A DNA stretch of 64,000 nucleotides from Nonomuraea basaltis (GCF_005893125.1 NZ_VCJS01000034.1:1-64000), one strand, 5' to 3'. Counted from the first letter of the stretch, positions 7,542-16,206 are shown. The notes: a model not told the origin generated them from the letters alone. Program-made: numbers and translations.

Positions 7542-8831
7542 GTGAGCCGTACACAGAACTCCGAGGACCTGTTCGCCCGCGCCCGCGAGATCGTGCCCGG
7601 GGGCGTCAACTCTCCGGTGCGCGCGTTCGGCGCCGTCGGTGGCACGCCGCGTTTCATGGCCTCAGGTCAGGGGCCCTACATCACCGATGTGGACGGCAAC
7701 CGCTACGTGGATCTGGTCTGCTCCTGGGGGCCGATGATCCTCGGGCACCGGCACCCCGCGGTCGTCGAGGCCGTGTCGGGGGCGATCGCCAGCGGCTTCT
7801 CCTACGGCACCGCCACCCAGGGCGAGGTCGAGCTGGCCGAGGAGATCGTGGCCAGGGTGGCGCCGGTCGAGAAGGTACGGCTGGTCAGCTCGGGCACCGA
7901 GGCGACCATGAGCGCGGTGCGGCTGGCGCGCGGATTCACCGGGCGGTCGAAGGTGATCAAGTTCGCCGGGTGCTACCACGGGCACGTGGACGCGCTGCTG
8001 GCCTCGGCCGGGTCCGGGGTGGTGACGTTCGGGCTGCCCGACACGCCGGGTGTGACCGGGGCGTCTGCGGCGGACACGATCGTGCTGCCGTACAACTCGA
8101 TCGAGGCCGTCGAGGAGGCGTTCGCAGCGGCGGACGTCGCATGCGTGATCACCGAGGCCTGCCCCGCGAACATGGGTGTCGTCCCGCCACGTGAGGGTTT
8201 CAACGCGCGCCTGCGCGAGCTGTGCACGGCCAACGGGGCGCTGCTGATCGTCGATGAGGTGCTGACGGGGTTCCGGGTCTCGGCCGCCGGATGGTACGGG
8301 CTGGACCCGGTGGATGCCGACCTGATGACGTTCGGGAAGGTCATGGGCGGCGGGCTGCCGGCGGCCGCATTCGGCGGGCGGGCGGACGTCATGGCCTATC
8401 TGGCGCCCGAGGGGCCGGTCTACCAGGCGGGCACGTTGTCGGGTAACCCGCTGGCGTGCGCGGCCGGGCTGGCCACGCTGCGGGCCCTGGACGCCGCCGC
8501 GTACGAGCGGGTGGACGGCGCCGCGCTCACAGTCGGCAAGGCCGCCTCCGAGGCGCTGGCCGCGGCCGGGGTGCCGCACCGGCTCCAGCGGGCGGGCAGC
8601 CTGTTCTCGATCTTCTTCACGGACGCCGAGGTGACGAACTTCGCCGAGGCCAAGACACAGAACACCGCAGCGTTCACCGCGTTCTTCCACGCGATGCTGG
8701 ACCAGGGCGTCTATCTGCCGCCGTCGGCGTACGAGGCGTGGTTCCTGTCGGCCGCGCACGACGACCAGGCGCTCAACCAGGTCGCGGAGGCGCTGCCGGC
8801 CGCGGCGAAGGCCGCCGCCGCCGTGCTTTGA
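7542..8831 (+). CDS. hemL: Glutamate-1-semialdehyde 2,1-aminomutase
   Basis: 429 aa, GTG start. PLP-dependent class-III aminotransferase fold that isomerises glutamate-1-semialdehyde (made by HemA) to 5-aminolevulinate. Key landmarks are ARAREIVPGGVNSPVRAFG at the N-terminus, SSGTEATMSAVRLARG, the metal/cofactor strand LLIVDEVLTGFR, and the PLP lysine in LMTFGKVMGGGLP. It is separated from the main hem operon by the prim-pol-like gene and the vapBC remnant. Confidence 0.97.
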   Translation: MSRTQNSEDLFARAREIVPGGVNSPVRAFGAVGGTPRFMASGQGPYITDVDGNRYVDLVCSWGPMILGHRHPAVVEAVSGAIASGFSYGTATQGEVELAEEIVARVAPVEKVRLVSSGTEATMSAVRLARGFTGRSKVIKFAGCYHGHVDALLASAGSGVVTFGLPDTPGVTGASAADTIVLPYNSIEAVEEAFAAADVACVITEACPANMGVVPPREGFNARLRELCTANGALLIVDEVLTGFRVSAAGWYGLDPVDADLMTFGKVMGGGLPAAAFGGRADVMAYLAPEGPVYQAGTLSGNPLACAAGLATLRALDAAAYERVDGAALTVGKAASEALAAAGVPHRLQRAGSLFSIFFTDAEVTNFAEAKTQNTAAFTAFFHAMLDQGVYLPPSAYEAWFLSAAHDDQALNQVAEALPAAAKAAAAVL

Positions 8832-8868
8832 GACGCGGTGCTCTAAGACGCGGTGCTCTAAGACACGG

Positions 8869-9159
8869 CGTGTACGGCGCCACGATCGAAGCGTCGTAGC
8901 GGCGCAGCAGCCATCCCCAGACGCCGAACCCGCCCAGCGTGGAGATGAACGCCCGGCGCTGGACCACGTTGCCCAGACCCCAGGCGGCCGCGGCCGCCAC
9001 GCAGAGGGTGAAGGCCCCGATCGGGCCGGACACCCCGAAATCGTACGCGACCAGGGCGAGGCCGCCGAAGGCGACGGCCAGACCGAGGAGTGGCGAAGCG
9101 GGCGCGACCATGAGCGCGGCCGCGAGGCCGACGGCGAGGGGGAGGTGGCGGGGCCGCAC
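8869..9159 (-). pseudogene. EamA-family permease remnant with internal deletions
   Basis: A GTG-initiated frame preserves three separate pieces of an EamA/DMT transporter. These are an N-terminal VRPRHLPLAVGLAAA, a middle block VAFGGLALVAY through GLGNVVQRRA, and a C-terminal block GGFGVWGWLLRRYDASIVA. The intervening membrane segments are missing. A normal EamA protein has ~10 TM helices and ~300 aa; fewer than 100 codons remain. After VAPYT the frame runs into short repeats (AGACGCGGTGCTCTA twice, about 8831-8860) and the hemL end. A 28-nt repeat shared with 20902-20929 lies inside it. A decayed exporter gene, once divergent from the LysR gene. Confidence 0.65.
9088..9115 (+). repeat. 28-nt dispersed repeat inside the EamA remnant
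   Basis: Same 28 bases as at 20902-20929 except for one C/T difference. It lies within the decayed EamA frame, where it would encode VAPAS on the minus strand. Confidence 0.6.
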
Positions 9160-9270
9160 TCAGCGAGTGGGCTTCTGGTAACGGATGCGCTGGTCGCGAG
9201 CCTGCTCGGCCAGCACCTTCAGGTACGAGGTGGTGCTCGGCTGCTGCTTCTTCGTGTTAATGATTCTCAT
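9160..9270 (-). CDS. 36-aa basic peptide of unknown function
   Basis: An ATG-initiated frame encodes MRIINTKKQQPSTTSYLKVL followed by AEQARDQRIRYQKPTR and a TGA. It is strongly basic, has no membrane segment and no cysteine. It is the first frame on the minus strand of the LysR divergent region, and its stop is directly followed in frame by the GTG of the EamA remnant. No clear Shine-Dalgarno is seen. The sequence between its start and the LysR start (9271-9343) is AT-rich for this genome, as expected of a promoter region. I do not recognise the peptide. Confidence 0.45.
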   Translation of the reverse strand: MRIINTKKQQPSTTSYLKVLAEQARDQRIRYQKPTR

Positions 9271-9343
9271 GCATCTATTTTCATCTGCTACACATTCAAG
9301 CACAAGCGAGACTTTCTACGCTAAACCCTTTAGGCTGGCTTAC

Positions 9344-10264
9344 ATGTTGGACTTGAACCGGCTCAAGGCTCTTCACGCAGTTCACGTCTACGGGTCGGTG
9401 GGAGCGGCGGCCGACGCGCTCATGGTCACCCCGTCGGCCGTGTCCCAGCAGATCGCCAAGCTGGAGCGGGAAACCGGCGCCAGGCTCGTGGAGCGCAACG
9501 GCCGCGGCGTCCGGCTGACGGACGCCGCCGGGCTGCTTGCCGAGCACGCCGAGCGCATCCTCGCCCTGGTCGAGACCGCCGAGGCGGACTTCGAGGCGCT
9601 GCGCGGCGAGGTCGTCGGCCGGCTGAACATCGCCGCCTTCCCCACCGCCGTCCGCGGGATCATGCCGAAGGCGCTGAGCTCGCTCCGGACCCGCCACCCC
9701 GACCTGTGGGTCCAGCTCAACGAGCGCGAGCCTGAGCGGGTGGTGCGCGACGTGGCCAGGGGCGAGCTGGACCTGGGCGTGATCCAGGACTGGCTCAACA
9801 GGCCCATGGCCATGCCCGACGGGCTGTCCAGGGCCACGCTGCTCGACGACATCGCCGACGTGGCGTTGCCCGCCGGCCATCCACTGGCCGAGGCCAGGGA
9901 GGTGGAGCTGGCCCAGCTGCACGGCGAGCGGTGGATCAGCTCCTCGCCCGGCACCGTGTGCAGCGACTGGCTGGTGTTCACGCTGCGCAACGCCTCGCTG
10001 GAGCCGGTGATCGCGTGCATGGCCGACGAATACCCGACGCAGCTCGCCCTGGTGGCGGGCGGCCTGGGCTGTGCGATCGTGCCGCGGCTCGGCCGGGACT
10101 GCGTGCCCGACGGCGTGCGGCTCGTGCCGATCAGGCCACGGCAGTCGCGCCGGATCTACGCCGTGTGGCGGTCGGACGCGGCCCGCCGGCCCGCGATCAG
10201 AGCCCTGGTCGAGGCCCTCGCCGAGGCGAGCAGGGAGCAGGAGAACGCCTGGGCGGTCAGCTGA
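9344..10264 (+). CDS. LysR-family transcriptional regulator
   Basis: 306 aa from the ATG at 9344. The N-terminal winged helix (residues 3-62) includes the LysR signature ALMVTPSAVSQQIAKLERE, followed by a linker helix and a periplasmic-binding-like effector domain from about residue 90 (GRLNIAAFPTAVRGIMP). The upstream in-frame GTG would add a non-homologous tail, so ATG 9344 is preferred. A TAGGCT box ends 7 nt upstream, which suggests a leaderless message. It is divergent from the 36-aa peptide and EamA remnant, and convergent with an intact EamA gene, so amino-acid or metabolite export is the likely regulon (inference). Confidence 0.88.
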   Translation: MLDLNRLKALHAVHVYGSVGAAADALMVTPSAVSQQIAKLERETGARLVERNGRGVRLTDAAGLLAEHAERILALVETAEADFEALRGEVVGRLNIAAFPTAVRGIMPKALSSLRTRHPDLWVQLNEREPERVVRDVARGELDLGVIQDWLNRPMAMPDGLSRATLLDDIADVALPAGHPLAEAREVELAQLHGERWISSSPGTVCSDWLVFTLRNASLEPVIACMADEYPTQLALVAGGLGCAIVPRLGRDCVPDGVRLVPIRPRQSRRIYAVWRSDAARRPAIRALVEALAEASREQENAWAVS

Positions 10265-10308
10265 GGGCGACGGATCGCCGTGCGGTCAGCGCGATGAACG
10301 CCGTGCGA

Positions 10309-11166
10309 TCAGCTGAGCGCGATGGCCACGACGCCGCCGAGGATCACTCCTGCGGCCAGCAGCCGGCGCGGCAGGTCGCCCTCGGCCAGCAGGCGCCCGC
10401 CGAGCACGACCGCGATCAGCACGCTGATCTCCCGGGCCGGCGCCACCACGCTCACCGGCGCCATCGTGAACGCGTACAGCACCAGCAGGTACGACACGAA
10501 GGCCAGCACGGCGGCCCCCAGGATCCCGAACCGGTGCTGCCGCCACACCGGTAAGATCAGCCGCCGCCGCGCGCCGAGCACGAACGGCGTGAGCACGAGG
10601 GCGCGCCCGACCTCGCCGAGGTAGTTGAGCATCAACGGGGCCACCGCGAACGCGCTCACCACCCGCGAGTCCCAGACCGTGTAGCCCGCGATGAACAGCC
10701 CCACGACCAGCCCCGCCAGCACCCCGCTGAGATCGCCGCGGGCGGCGTTCCCGCTCAGCAGCAACACGCCCACCCCCACCAGCGCGATCCCCGCCACGCC
10801 CGCCGCGGACGGGCGCTCGCCCAGGAACAGCACGGCGACCAGGCTCGCCAGCATCGGCCCCGTGCCGCGCGCGACCGGGTAGACCACCGACAGGTCGCCC
10901 GCGCCGTACCCGCGCTGGAGCAGCACGAAGTAGCAAAGGTGGATGGCCGTGCTGCCGCCGATCACGGCGAGGTCCCTCCAGGTCAGCCGGGCACCGGTGA
11001 CCAGCAGGAACCCGGCGAACAGCGGGCTCCACACGACCGCGGCGGCGACGGCGACGAGCCAGACGAAGACCAGGCCGTCGGCTTGGGAGGCCCGCTTGCT
11101 CAGCAGGTTCCACGTGGCGTGGGCGACGGCGGCGACGAGGACGAGGACGAGGGCCCAGGGACTCAC
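10309..11166 (-). CDS. EamA/DMT-family permease
   Basis: 285 aa, GTG start supported by a strong GGAAGGAG box a few bases upstream. About ten hydrophobic helices are arranged as two EamA repeats (first begins PWALVLVLVAAVAHATWNLL, second after GVLAGLVVGLFIAGYTVWDS). Small-metabolite exporter or importer of the drug/metabolite transporter superfamily; substrate unknown. Its 3' end lies in a short duplicated stretch (CGCCGTGCG-TCAGC around 10276 and 10299). Convergent with the LysR gene. Confidence 0.85.
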   Translation of the reverse strand: MSPWALVLVLVAAVAHATWNLLSKRASQADGLVFVWLVAVAAAVVWSPLFAGFLLVTGARLTWRDLAVIGGSTAIHLCYFVLLQRGYGAGDLSVVYPVARGTGPMLASLVAVLFLGERPSAAGVAGIALVGVGVLLLSGNAARGDLSGVLAGLVVGLFIAGYTVWDSRVVSAFAVAPLMLNYLGEVGRALVLTPFVLGARRRLILPVWRQHRFGILGAAVLAFVSYLLVLYAFTMAPVSVVAPAREISVLIAVVLGGRLLAEGDLPRRLLAAGVILGGVVAIALS

Positions 11167-11266
11167 TCGGCGGCTCCTTCCGGAGCCGACCCTACCTTCG
11201 CGTGAATTCGCGGTGAACGCGGGCCTTGACCGCGCGGCCCGGCCGAGCGGATAGGCTGTGCGCACC

Positions 11267-11905
11267 ATGGCTGAAACCACCGTCGTCCACCTGTTGCGCC
11301 ACGGTGAGGTGCACAACCCCAGAGGCGTCCTCTACGGCCGGTTGCCCGGCTACCACCTGTCGGAGACAGGCCAGCTCATGGCCGACACGGTCGCCAAGGC
11401 GGTCGGCGGCCGTGACATCGTCGCGCTCTACAGCTCCCCGCTCGAACGCGCGCTGGAGACTTCGGCCCCCATCGCCGACAAGCTGGGCCTGGAGGTCCAG
11501 CAGGACGTCCGGCTGATCGAGGCGGGCAACCTCCTGGAGGGCCGCTCGGTGGGGCAGGGGATGGCGGTGTTCCGCGACTGGCGCAACTACCGCTATTTCT
11601 GGAACCCGATGCGCCCGTCCTGGGGCGAGCCGTATCCGGCCATCGTCCAGCGGATGAAGTCGATGATCGACGAAGCCAGGGCCGCGGCGCGCGGGCACGA
11701 GACGGTGCTCGTCAGCCACCAGCTCCCGATCTGGGCGATCAGGATGGCGGCCGAGGGCCGCAGGCTGTGGCACGACCCCCGGCGCAGGCAGTGCGCACTG
11801 GCCAGCCTCACCACGCTCACGTTCGATGGGGACCGCCTGATCAGCATCGGCTACAGCGAGCCGGCCGGCTCGCTGGACACGGGGCCCTCCATCCCCGGCG
11901 CCTGA
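11267..11905 (+). CDS. Histidine phosphatase family protein
   Basis: 212 aa from ATG 11267. The phosphohistidine motif LLRHGEVHNP starts at residue 9 (catalytic H12), the second arginine lies in YSSPLERALETSAPIA, and the second catalytic histidine in VLVSHQLPIWAI. It belongs to the phosphoglycerate-mutase-like superfamily; the substrate is not predictable. An in-frame GTG at 11258 is possible, but it would start right at a TAGGCT -10-like box (11252-11257), so ATG 11267 is preferred. It precedes the cytochrome c maturation operon in the same direction, an arrangement common in actinomycetes. Confidence 0.88.
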   Translation: MAETTVVHLLRHGEVHNPRGVLYGRLPGYHLSETGQLMADTVAKAVGGRDIVALYSSPLERALETSAPIADKLGLEVQQDVRLIEAGNLLEGRSVGQGMAVFRDWRNYRYFWNPMRPSWGEPYPAIVQRMKSMIDEARAAARGHETVLVSHQLPIWAIRMAAEGRRLWHDPRRRQCALASLTTLTFDGDRLISIGYSEPAGSLDTGPSIPGA

Positions 11906-11932
11906 ACCCGATGTCCGGGGCGTACGACCCCG

Positions 11933-11968
11933 CCGGTAGAGTTGCAAGCTCTACCGGTTGTAGTACAA
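11933..11968 (+). promoter_or_regulatory. Two adjacent dyads upstream of the cytochrome c maturation operon
   Basis: CCGGTAGAG (11933-11941) and CTCTACCGG (11949-11957) are perfect 9-bp inverted arms around a 7-nt loop. They are followed at once by TTGTA-G-TACAA (11958-11968), a second perfect dyad. The ribosome binding site AAGGAG (11967-11972) overlaps the end of the second dyad. No T-run follows, so an operator or an RNA hairpin masking the RBS is as likely as a terminator for the upstream phosphatase gene. Confidence 0.5.
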
Positions 11969-11982
11969 GGAGATCTTCCTCC

Positions 11983-12549
11983 GTGCGCGCCAAGTCCGTC
12001 TTCCTCGTTCTCCTGGCCCTGCTGGTCGCGGGCTGCGCCGGCAACCAGAGCGGCCAGCCGCAGGCCGGCGACACCCGGTTCGTCGCGGGTGACGGGAAGA
12101 TGCAGGTGTTCGCCGCGGACGAGCGCGAGGCCGCGCCCGCGATCCAGGGGCCGACTCTCGACGGGGGCAGCGCCTCGCTCGCCGCGCACAAGGGCAAGGT
12201 CGTGGTGCTCAACTTCTGGGCATCGTGGTGCGGCCCGTGCCGGGCGGAGGCGCCGGTGCTCAAGGAGGTCGCGGCCAAGACCAAGGGCAGCGGCGTGGAG
12301 TTCCTCGGGGTCGACTTCAAGGACCGCCAGGCCGACGCGCTGGCGTTCGAGCGCACCGAGAAGACCGGCTACCCGCACATCTTCGACCAGCCGGGCAAGG
12401 TGGCGCTGGCCTTCCAGGGCACGGTGCCGCCCGCGGCCATCCCGTCCACGCTGATCATCGACAAGCAGGGCAGGATCGCGGCCAGGGCGCTGGGCGCGGT
12501 GAAATACACCGACCTGATGGACACGGTGACCAAGGTGCGCGATGAATGA
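11983..12549 (+). CDS. TlpA/ResA-like thiol-disulfide oxidoreductase lipoprotein
   Basis: 188 aa, GTG start with AAGGAG 10 nt upstream. The signal peptide VFLVLLALLVAGC has a lipobox (cysteine C18), so the protein should be membrane-anchored on the outer face. A thioredoxin-fold domain carries ASWCGPC (C83, C86) and a cis-proline region (PPAAIPSTLIID). In system II cytochrome c maturation it keeps apocytochrome c CXXCH cysteines reduced, taking electrons from CcdA. The start of ccdA overlaps its end by 8 bp. Confidence 0.92.
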   Translation: MRAKSVFLVLLALLVAGCAGNQSGQPQAGDTRFVAGDGKMQVFAADEREAAPAIQGPTLDGGSASLAAHKGKVVVLNFWASWCGPCRAEAPVLKEVAAKTKGSGVEFLGVDFKDRQADALAFERTEKTGYPHIFDQPGKVALAFQGTVPPAAIPSTLIIDKQGRIAARALGAVKYTDLMDTVTKVRDE

Positions 12550-13264
12550 CGTCGTGGCCTCCGGGTCGCTGCTGCTGGCCGTGCCGATCGCGGTGCTGGC
12601 CGGGGTCGTGTCGTTCCTGTCGCCGTGCGTGCTGCCGCTGGTGCCCGGCTACCTGTCCTACGTGACCGGCATGAGCGCCGACCCCAAGCGGGGACGGCTG
12701 GTGCTCGGGACGGTGCTGTTCGTGGCCGGGTTCGGCGTGGTGTTCGTGCTCAGCGGGGCGCTGTTCGGCGGGCTCGGGTCGGTGATGCTGGGCAACGCCG
12801 AGATCATCACGCGGGTGCTCGGGGTGCTGACGATCCTGCTCGGGCTGGCGTTCCTGGGCGTGGTGCCCGGGCTGATGCGCGACGTGCGCATCCACCGGCT
12901 GCCGGCCGCGGGGCTGGCCGGGGCGCCGCTGCTCGGGGTGGTGTTCGGGCTGGGGTGGACGCCGTGCATCGGTCCCACACTGGCCGTCGTGCTGGCGCTC
13001 GGGCTCAACGAGGGCAGCGCCGCCCGCGGGGCACTCCTCGCCGTCGCGTACGCGCTGGGTCTCGGGCTGCCGTTCGTGGGCGCGGCGCTGGCGTACAGCA
13101 AGGCTCTGCGTACGTTCCAGGCCATCCGCAAGCACTCGCGCCTGATCACCAGGATCGGCGGCGGCATGATGGTGGCCGTCGGGGTGCTGCTGGTGAGCGG
13201 TCTCTGGGGAGAGATGATCGCGGGCATGCAGGGACTGATCGGCGCGTTCGAGCCGGTGATCTGA
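12542..13264 (+). CDS. ccdA: Cytochrome c biogenesis protein CcdA
   Basis: 240 aa, six predicted membrane helices. It carries the two CcdA redox cysteines in SFLSPCVLPLVPGYLSYVTG and GLGWTPCIGPTLA. It passes electrons from cytosolic thioredoxin to the extracytoplasmic TlpA/ResA-like protein encoded just upstream. It ends in TGATG with the next gene, so resB translation is probably coupled. Confidence 0.95.
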   Translation: MNDVVASGSLLLAVPIAVLAGVVSFLSPCVLPLVPGYLSYVTGMSADPKRGRLVLGTVLFVAGFGVVFVLSGALFGGLGSVMLGNAEIITRVLGVLTILLGLAFLGVVPGLMRDVRIHRLPAAGLAGAPLLGVVFGLGWTPCIGPTLAVVLALGLNEGSAARGALLAVAYALGLGLPFVGAALAYSKALRTFQAIRKHSRLITRIGGGMMVAVGVLLVSGLWGEMIAGMQGLIGAFEPVI

Positions 13265-14823
13265 TGAGCGTTCAGGAGCTGGAGAGGGAGCAGGCGCCCA
13301 AGCAGGGCGCATTCGGGCTCGTGGCGTGGCTGCGGTGGGGGTGGCGCACGCTCACCTCGATGAAGACGGCGCTGATCCTGCTGTTCCTGCTCGCGCTCGG
13401 CTCGGTGCCCGGCTCGCTGGTGCCGCAGCGCGGCGTCGAGCCCGACAAGGTGGCGCGGCTCTACGAGCAGAGCCCCACCCTGGCCGAGTGGTACGACCGG
13501 TTCCAGCTCTTCGAGGTGTTCACCTCGACCTGGTTCGCGGCGGTCTACCTGCTGCTGTTCGCCTCGCTGATCGGCTGCGTCATCCCGCGTGCCGCGACCT
13601 ACCTGCGCGAGCTGCGCCGCAAGCCGCCCGCCGCGCCGAAGAACCTGTCCCGCTTGCCCCACTTCACTTCGTTCGAGGGCGACCTGGGGGTCGAAACGGC
13701 CGCGCGGCGGCTTCGGAAGCAGCGCTTCCGCGTCGTGACCGGGGACGGCTGGGTCTCCGCGGAGAAGGGCTACCTGCGCGAGACCGGCAACCTGTTCTTC
13801 CACATCGCCCTGCTCGGCATCCTGCTCGCGATCGGCGCCGGCTCGCTGTTCGGCTACCGCGGCAACGTCCTGGTCGTGGAGGGTGAGGGGTTCGCCAACA
13901 CGGTGGCCGCCTACGACCGCTACATCCCGGGCAGCCAGGTGTCCGCCGAGTCGCTGGAGCCGTTCTCGCTCCAGCTGACCGACTTCAAGGTCTCCTACCA
14001 GGTCACGGGCGACAAGCGGGGTCAGGCGCTCGACTACTCGGCCTACCTGAAGGTCAACGACTCGCCAGAGGCGCCCGCCCGCGACTTCGAGCTCAAGGTC
14101 AACACGCCGCTCGAGGTCAACGGCACGCAGACCTACCTGATCGGCAACGGCTACGCCCCCGTCTTCAGGGTCACCGACGGCCAGGGGCAGGTGGCCTTCG
14201 AGGGCGCCGTGCCGTGCCTCATCGAGGACAAGCCCACGATGAGCTCGGGATGCGTGCTCAAGGCGCCGGACGCGCAGCCGGCGCAGCTGGGGTTCCTGCT
14301 GCGCTTCCTGCCCACCAGCGTGCCGCTGACCGACGGCACCTACGTCTCGGCCTTCCCCGGGAAGCTCAATCCCGAGGTGCAGCTCATCGGGGCCTTCTCC
14401 GGCGACCTGGGCCTGCGCTCGGGCAGGCCGCAGTCGGTCTACGAGCTCGCGCCGCCCGAGGCCATGAAGAAGCTCACGCCGCTCGTCATGGGCACGAACG
14501 TGCCCAAGCCGCTCGCGGCCGGCCAGTCGGTCGACCTGCCCGAGGGGGCGGGCAAGCTGGAGTTCCTGGGCGTCAAGGAATGGATGACACTCCAGACGGC
14601 CTACGACCCGGGGCGCGTGCCTGCCCTGGTGGCCGCCGCCACGGCCGTCGTGTCGATCGCGCTCTCGCTCATGATCCGGCGCCGCCGGGTCTTCGTGCGG
14701 ATCAAGGAGGGCACGGTCGACGTGGGCGGCCTGACCCGCACCGAAGGCTCCGCGGCGGGCTTCGCCGAGGAGTTCGCCGACATCGTCAAGGTTCTAGCAG
14801 CTGGAGAAAAGGATGCCCGCTGA
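13264..14823 (+). CDS. resB: Cytochrome c biogenesis protein ResB
   Basis: 519 aa. The ATG at 13264 overlaps the ccdA stop. Typical ResB layout: an N-terminal cytosolic stretch, a TM helix (MKTALILLFLLALGSVPGSL), a second TM near residue 95, a third after GNLFFHIALLGILLAI, a large extracytoplasmic domain and a final TM (VPALVAAATAVVSIALSLMI) before a short basic tail. ResB and CcsB/CcsA form the cytochrome c synthase that carries heme across the membrane and ligates it. Confidence 0.94.
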   Translation: MSVQELEREQAPKQGAFGLVAWLRWGWRTLTSMKTALILLFLLALGSVPGSLVPQRGVEPDKVARLYEQSPTLAEWYDRFQLFEVFTSTWFAAVYLLLFASLIGCVIPRAATYLRELRRKPPAAPKNLSRLPHFTSFEGDLGVETAARRLRKQRFRVVTGDGWVSAEKGYLRETGNLFFHIALLGILLAIGAGSLFGYRGNVLVVEGEGFANTVAAYDRYIPGSQVSAESLEPFSLQLTDFKVSYQVTGDKRGQALDYSAYLKVNDSPEAPARDFELKVNTPLEVNGTQTYLIGNGYAPVFRVTDGQGQVAFEGAVPCLIEDKPTMSSGCVLKAPDAQPAQLGFLLRFLPTSVPLTDGTYVSAFPGKLNPEVQLIGAFSGDLGLRSGRPQSVYELAPPEAMKKLTPLVMGTNVPKPLAAGQSVDLPEGAGKLEFLGVKEWMTLQTAYDPGRVPALVAAATAVVSIALSLMIRRRRVFVRIKEGTVDVGGLTRTEGSAAGFAEEFADIVKVLAAGEKDAR

Positions 14824-15769
14824 GCAACTCGCCGAGCTGAGCGACCTTTTCGTGGTCGCCGCGGTCCTGCTCTACGTGTTCGCCATGGTCGGCTTCGCGA
14901 TGGAGCTGGCCTTCGGCCGCTTCCGCCGCGGCAAGGCGGTCGCCGTCAAGCAGCCGGTCGCGGTGGGAGCGGCGGGTGGCGCGGAAGCCTCCGACGCCTC
15001 CGGCGTGGCCGGGCCGCCCGATGCCGAGGAGGCCGGCGCGCCGTCGCGCGGGGCGGCCATGGCAGGGACGGTGGCGCTCGCGCTCGCCGGGCTCGGCTGG
15101 GCCGCCAACCTGACCGCCATCGTCACCCGCGGCCTGGCCGTGGACCGGTGGCCGTGGGGCAACATGTACGAGTTCGTGGTGGCCATCTGCTTCGCCGCCG
15201 TGTCCGCGTTCCTCGGCACCCAGCTCCGCCACAACGTCCGCTTCCTCGGCGGGTTCGTCATGGTGACCGCAGCGCTCGGGCTCGGGCTGGCCGTCAAGGT
15301 CTTCTACACGGCCGCGGGTCCCGTCGTGCCCGCTCTGAACTCGTACTGGATCGCCATCCACGTCACCGCCGCGATCATCGCCAGCGGCCTGCTGACGCTG
15401 GCGGGCGTCGCCGGCGTCCTCTACCTGATCCGCGGCGACGGGCTCTCCCGCCTGCCGGCCCGCGAGGACCTGGAGCGGGTGGCGCACCGGGCGATCGTGT
15501 TCGCGTTCCCGCTGTGGACGTTCGCGGTGATCGCGGGCGCATTGTGGGCGGACCGGGCCTGGGGCCGCTACTGGGGCTGGGACCCCAAGGAGGTCTGGTC
15601 GTTCATCACCTGGGTGGCCTACGCCGCCTACCTGCACGCCAGGGTGACGGCCGGATGGCGGGGCAGGGCCGCGACGACCGTGCAGCTCGTGGCGTTCGCC
15701 TGCCTGCTGTTCAACCTGATCGGCGTCAACATCTTCATCAGCGGCCTGCACAGCTACGCCGACGTGTAG
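14813..15769 (+). CDS. ccsB: Cytochrome c biogenesis protein CcsB (heme-handling CcsA/ResC type)
   Basis: 318 aa, 8 or so membrane helices. The heme-binding tryptophan-rich WWD-type signature reads RYWGWDPKEVWSFITW, with conserved histidines before and after it (IAIHVTAAI and YLHARVTAGWR). Partner of ResB in heme export and covalent attachment to apocytochrome c. Its start overlaps resB by 11 bp. The cytoplasmic insert (about residues 45-80, Ala/Gly/Pro-rich) is variable in this family. Confidence 0.94.
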   Translation: MPAEQLAELSDLFVVAAVLLYVFAMVGFAMELAFGRFRRGKAVAVKQPVAVGAAGGAEASDASGVAGPPDAEEAGAPSRGAAMAGTVALALAGLGWAANLTAIVTRGLAVDRWPWGNMYEFVVAICFAAVSAFLGTQLRHNVRFLGGFVMVTAALGLGLAVKVFYTAAGPVVPALNSYWIAIHVTAAIIASGLLTLAGVAGVLYLIRGDGLSRLPAREDLERVAHRAIVFAFPLWTFAVIAGALWADRAWGRYWGWDPKEVWSFITWVAYAAYLHARVTAGWRGRAATTVQLVAFACLLFNLIGVNIFISGLHSYADV

Positions 15770-15782
15770 CCGGTCCGGCTCG

Positions 15783-16088
15783 TCAGTCGTCACCCCGCAT
15801 GCGACGGTCGAGGTCGCGCAGGAAGTCGGGATCGTCGTCGGGACCCTTCGGCACACCAGGGCCGGGGGGAACCGGCCATGCCTGCCGCGGCGCCCGCGGG
15901 CGGCCGCGCGCCATCCAGACCAGGCCACCGACCAAGGGGATGAGCACGACGACCAGGACCCAAAGGGCCTTTGGTACGTTCCTAACCTCGTCTTCGGGGG
16001 TGGTGACCACGTCGAACAGTGAAAAGAGCCAGAAGGCCAGCAGCGCCAGGCCGATCAGAACACCTGCCATGCCCGAACTGTAAGCCAT
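15783..16088 (-). CDS. PLDc_N-domain small membrane protein
   Basis: 101 aa with two membrane helices (GVLIGLALLAFWLFSLFDVV and LWVLVVVLIPLVGGLVWMA) around the conserved NVPKALW stretch. This is the phospholipase-D nuclease N-terminal (PLDc_N) module, here as a stand-alone protein with a proline-rich acidic tail (PDDDPDFLRDLDRRMRGDD). No catalytic PLD domain is attached; stand-alone versions are widespread in actinomycetes with no proven role. Convergent with ccsB. Confidence 0.8.
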   Translation of the reverse strand: MAYSSGMAGVLIGLALLAFWLFSLFDVVTTPEDEVRNVPKALWVLVVVLIPLVGGLVWMARGRPRAPRQAWPVPPGPGVPKGPDDDPDFLRDLDRRMRGDD

Positions 16089-16206
16089 CTGCGACGTGAT
16101 CGTGCTTCCTGTTGTCCCATTTCGGGTGACTAAGGGAAGATCCGCGTCGTACGGTAGAACCCGATGCGGCGGAGCCCACGGGGCACCATGGGCGTTGAGA
16201 GGTGCG

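Noticed and set aside
10272..10320. Short repeats CGCCGTGCG-TCAGC between lysR and the EamA gene considered as a terminator or attachment site
   Set aside because: Direct rather than inverted repeats; no integrase or element boundary nearby.
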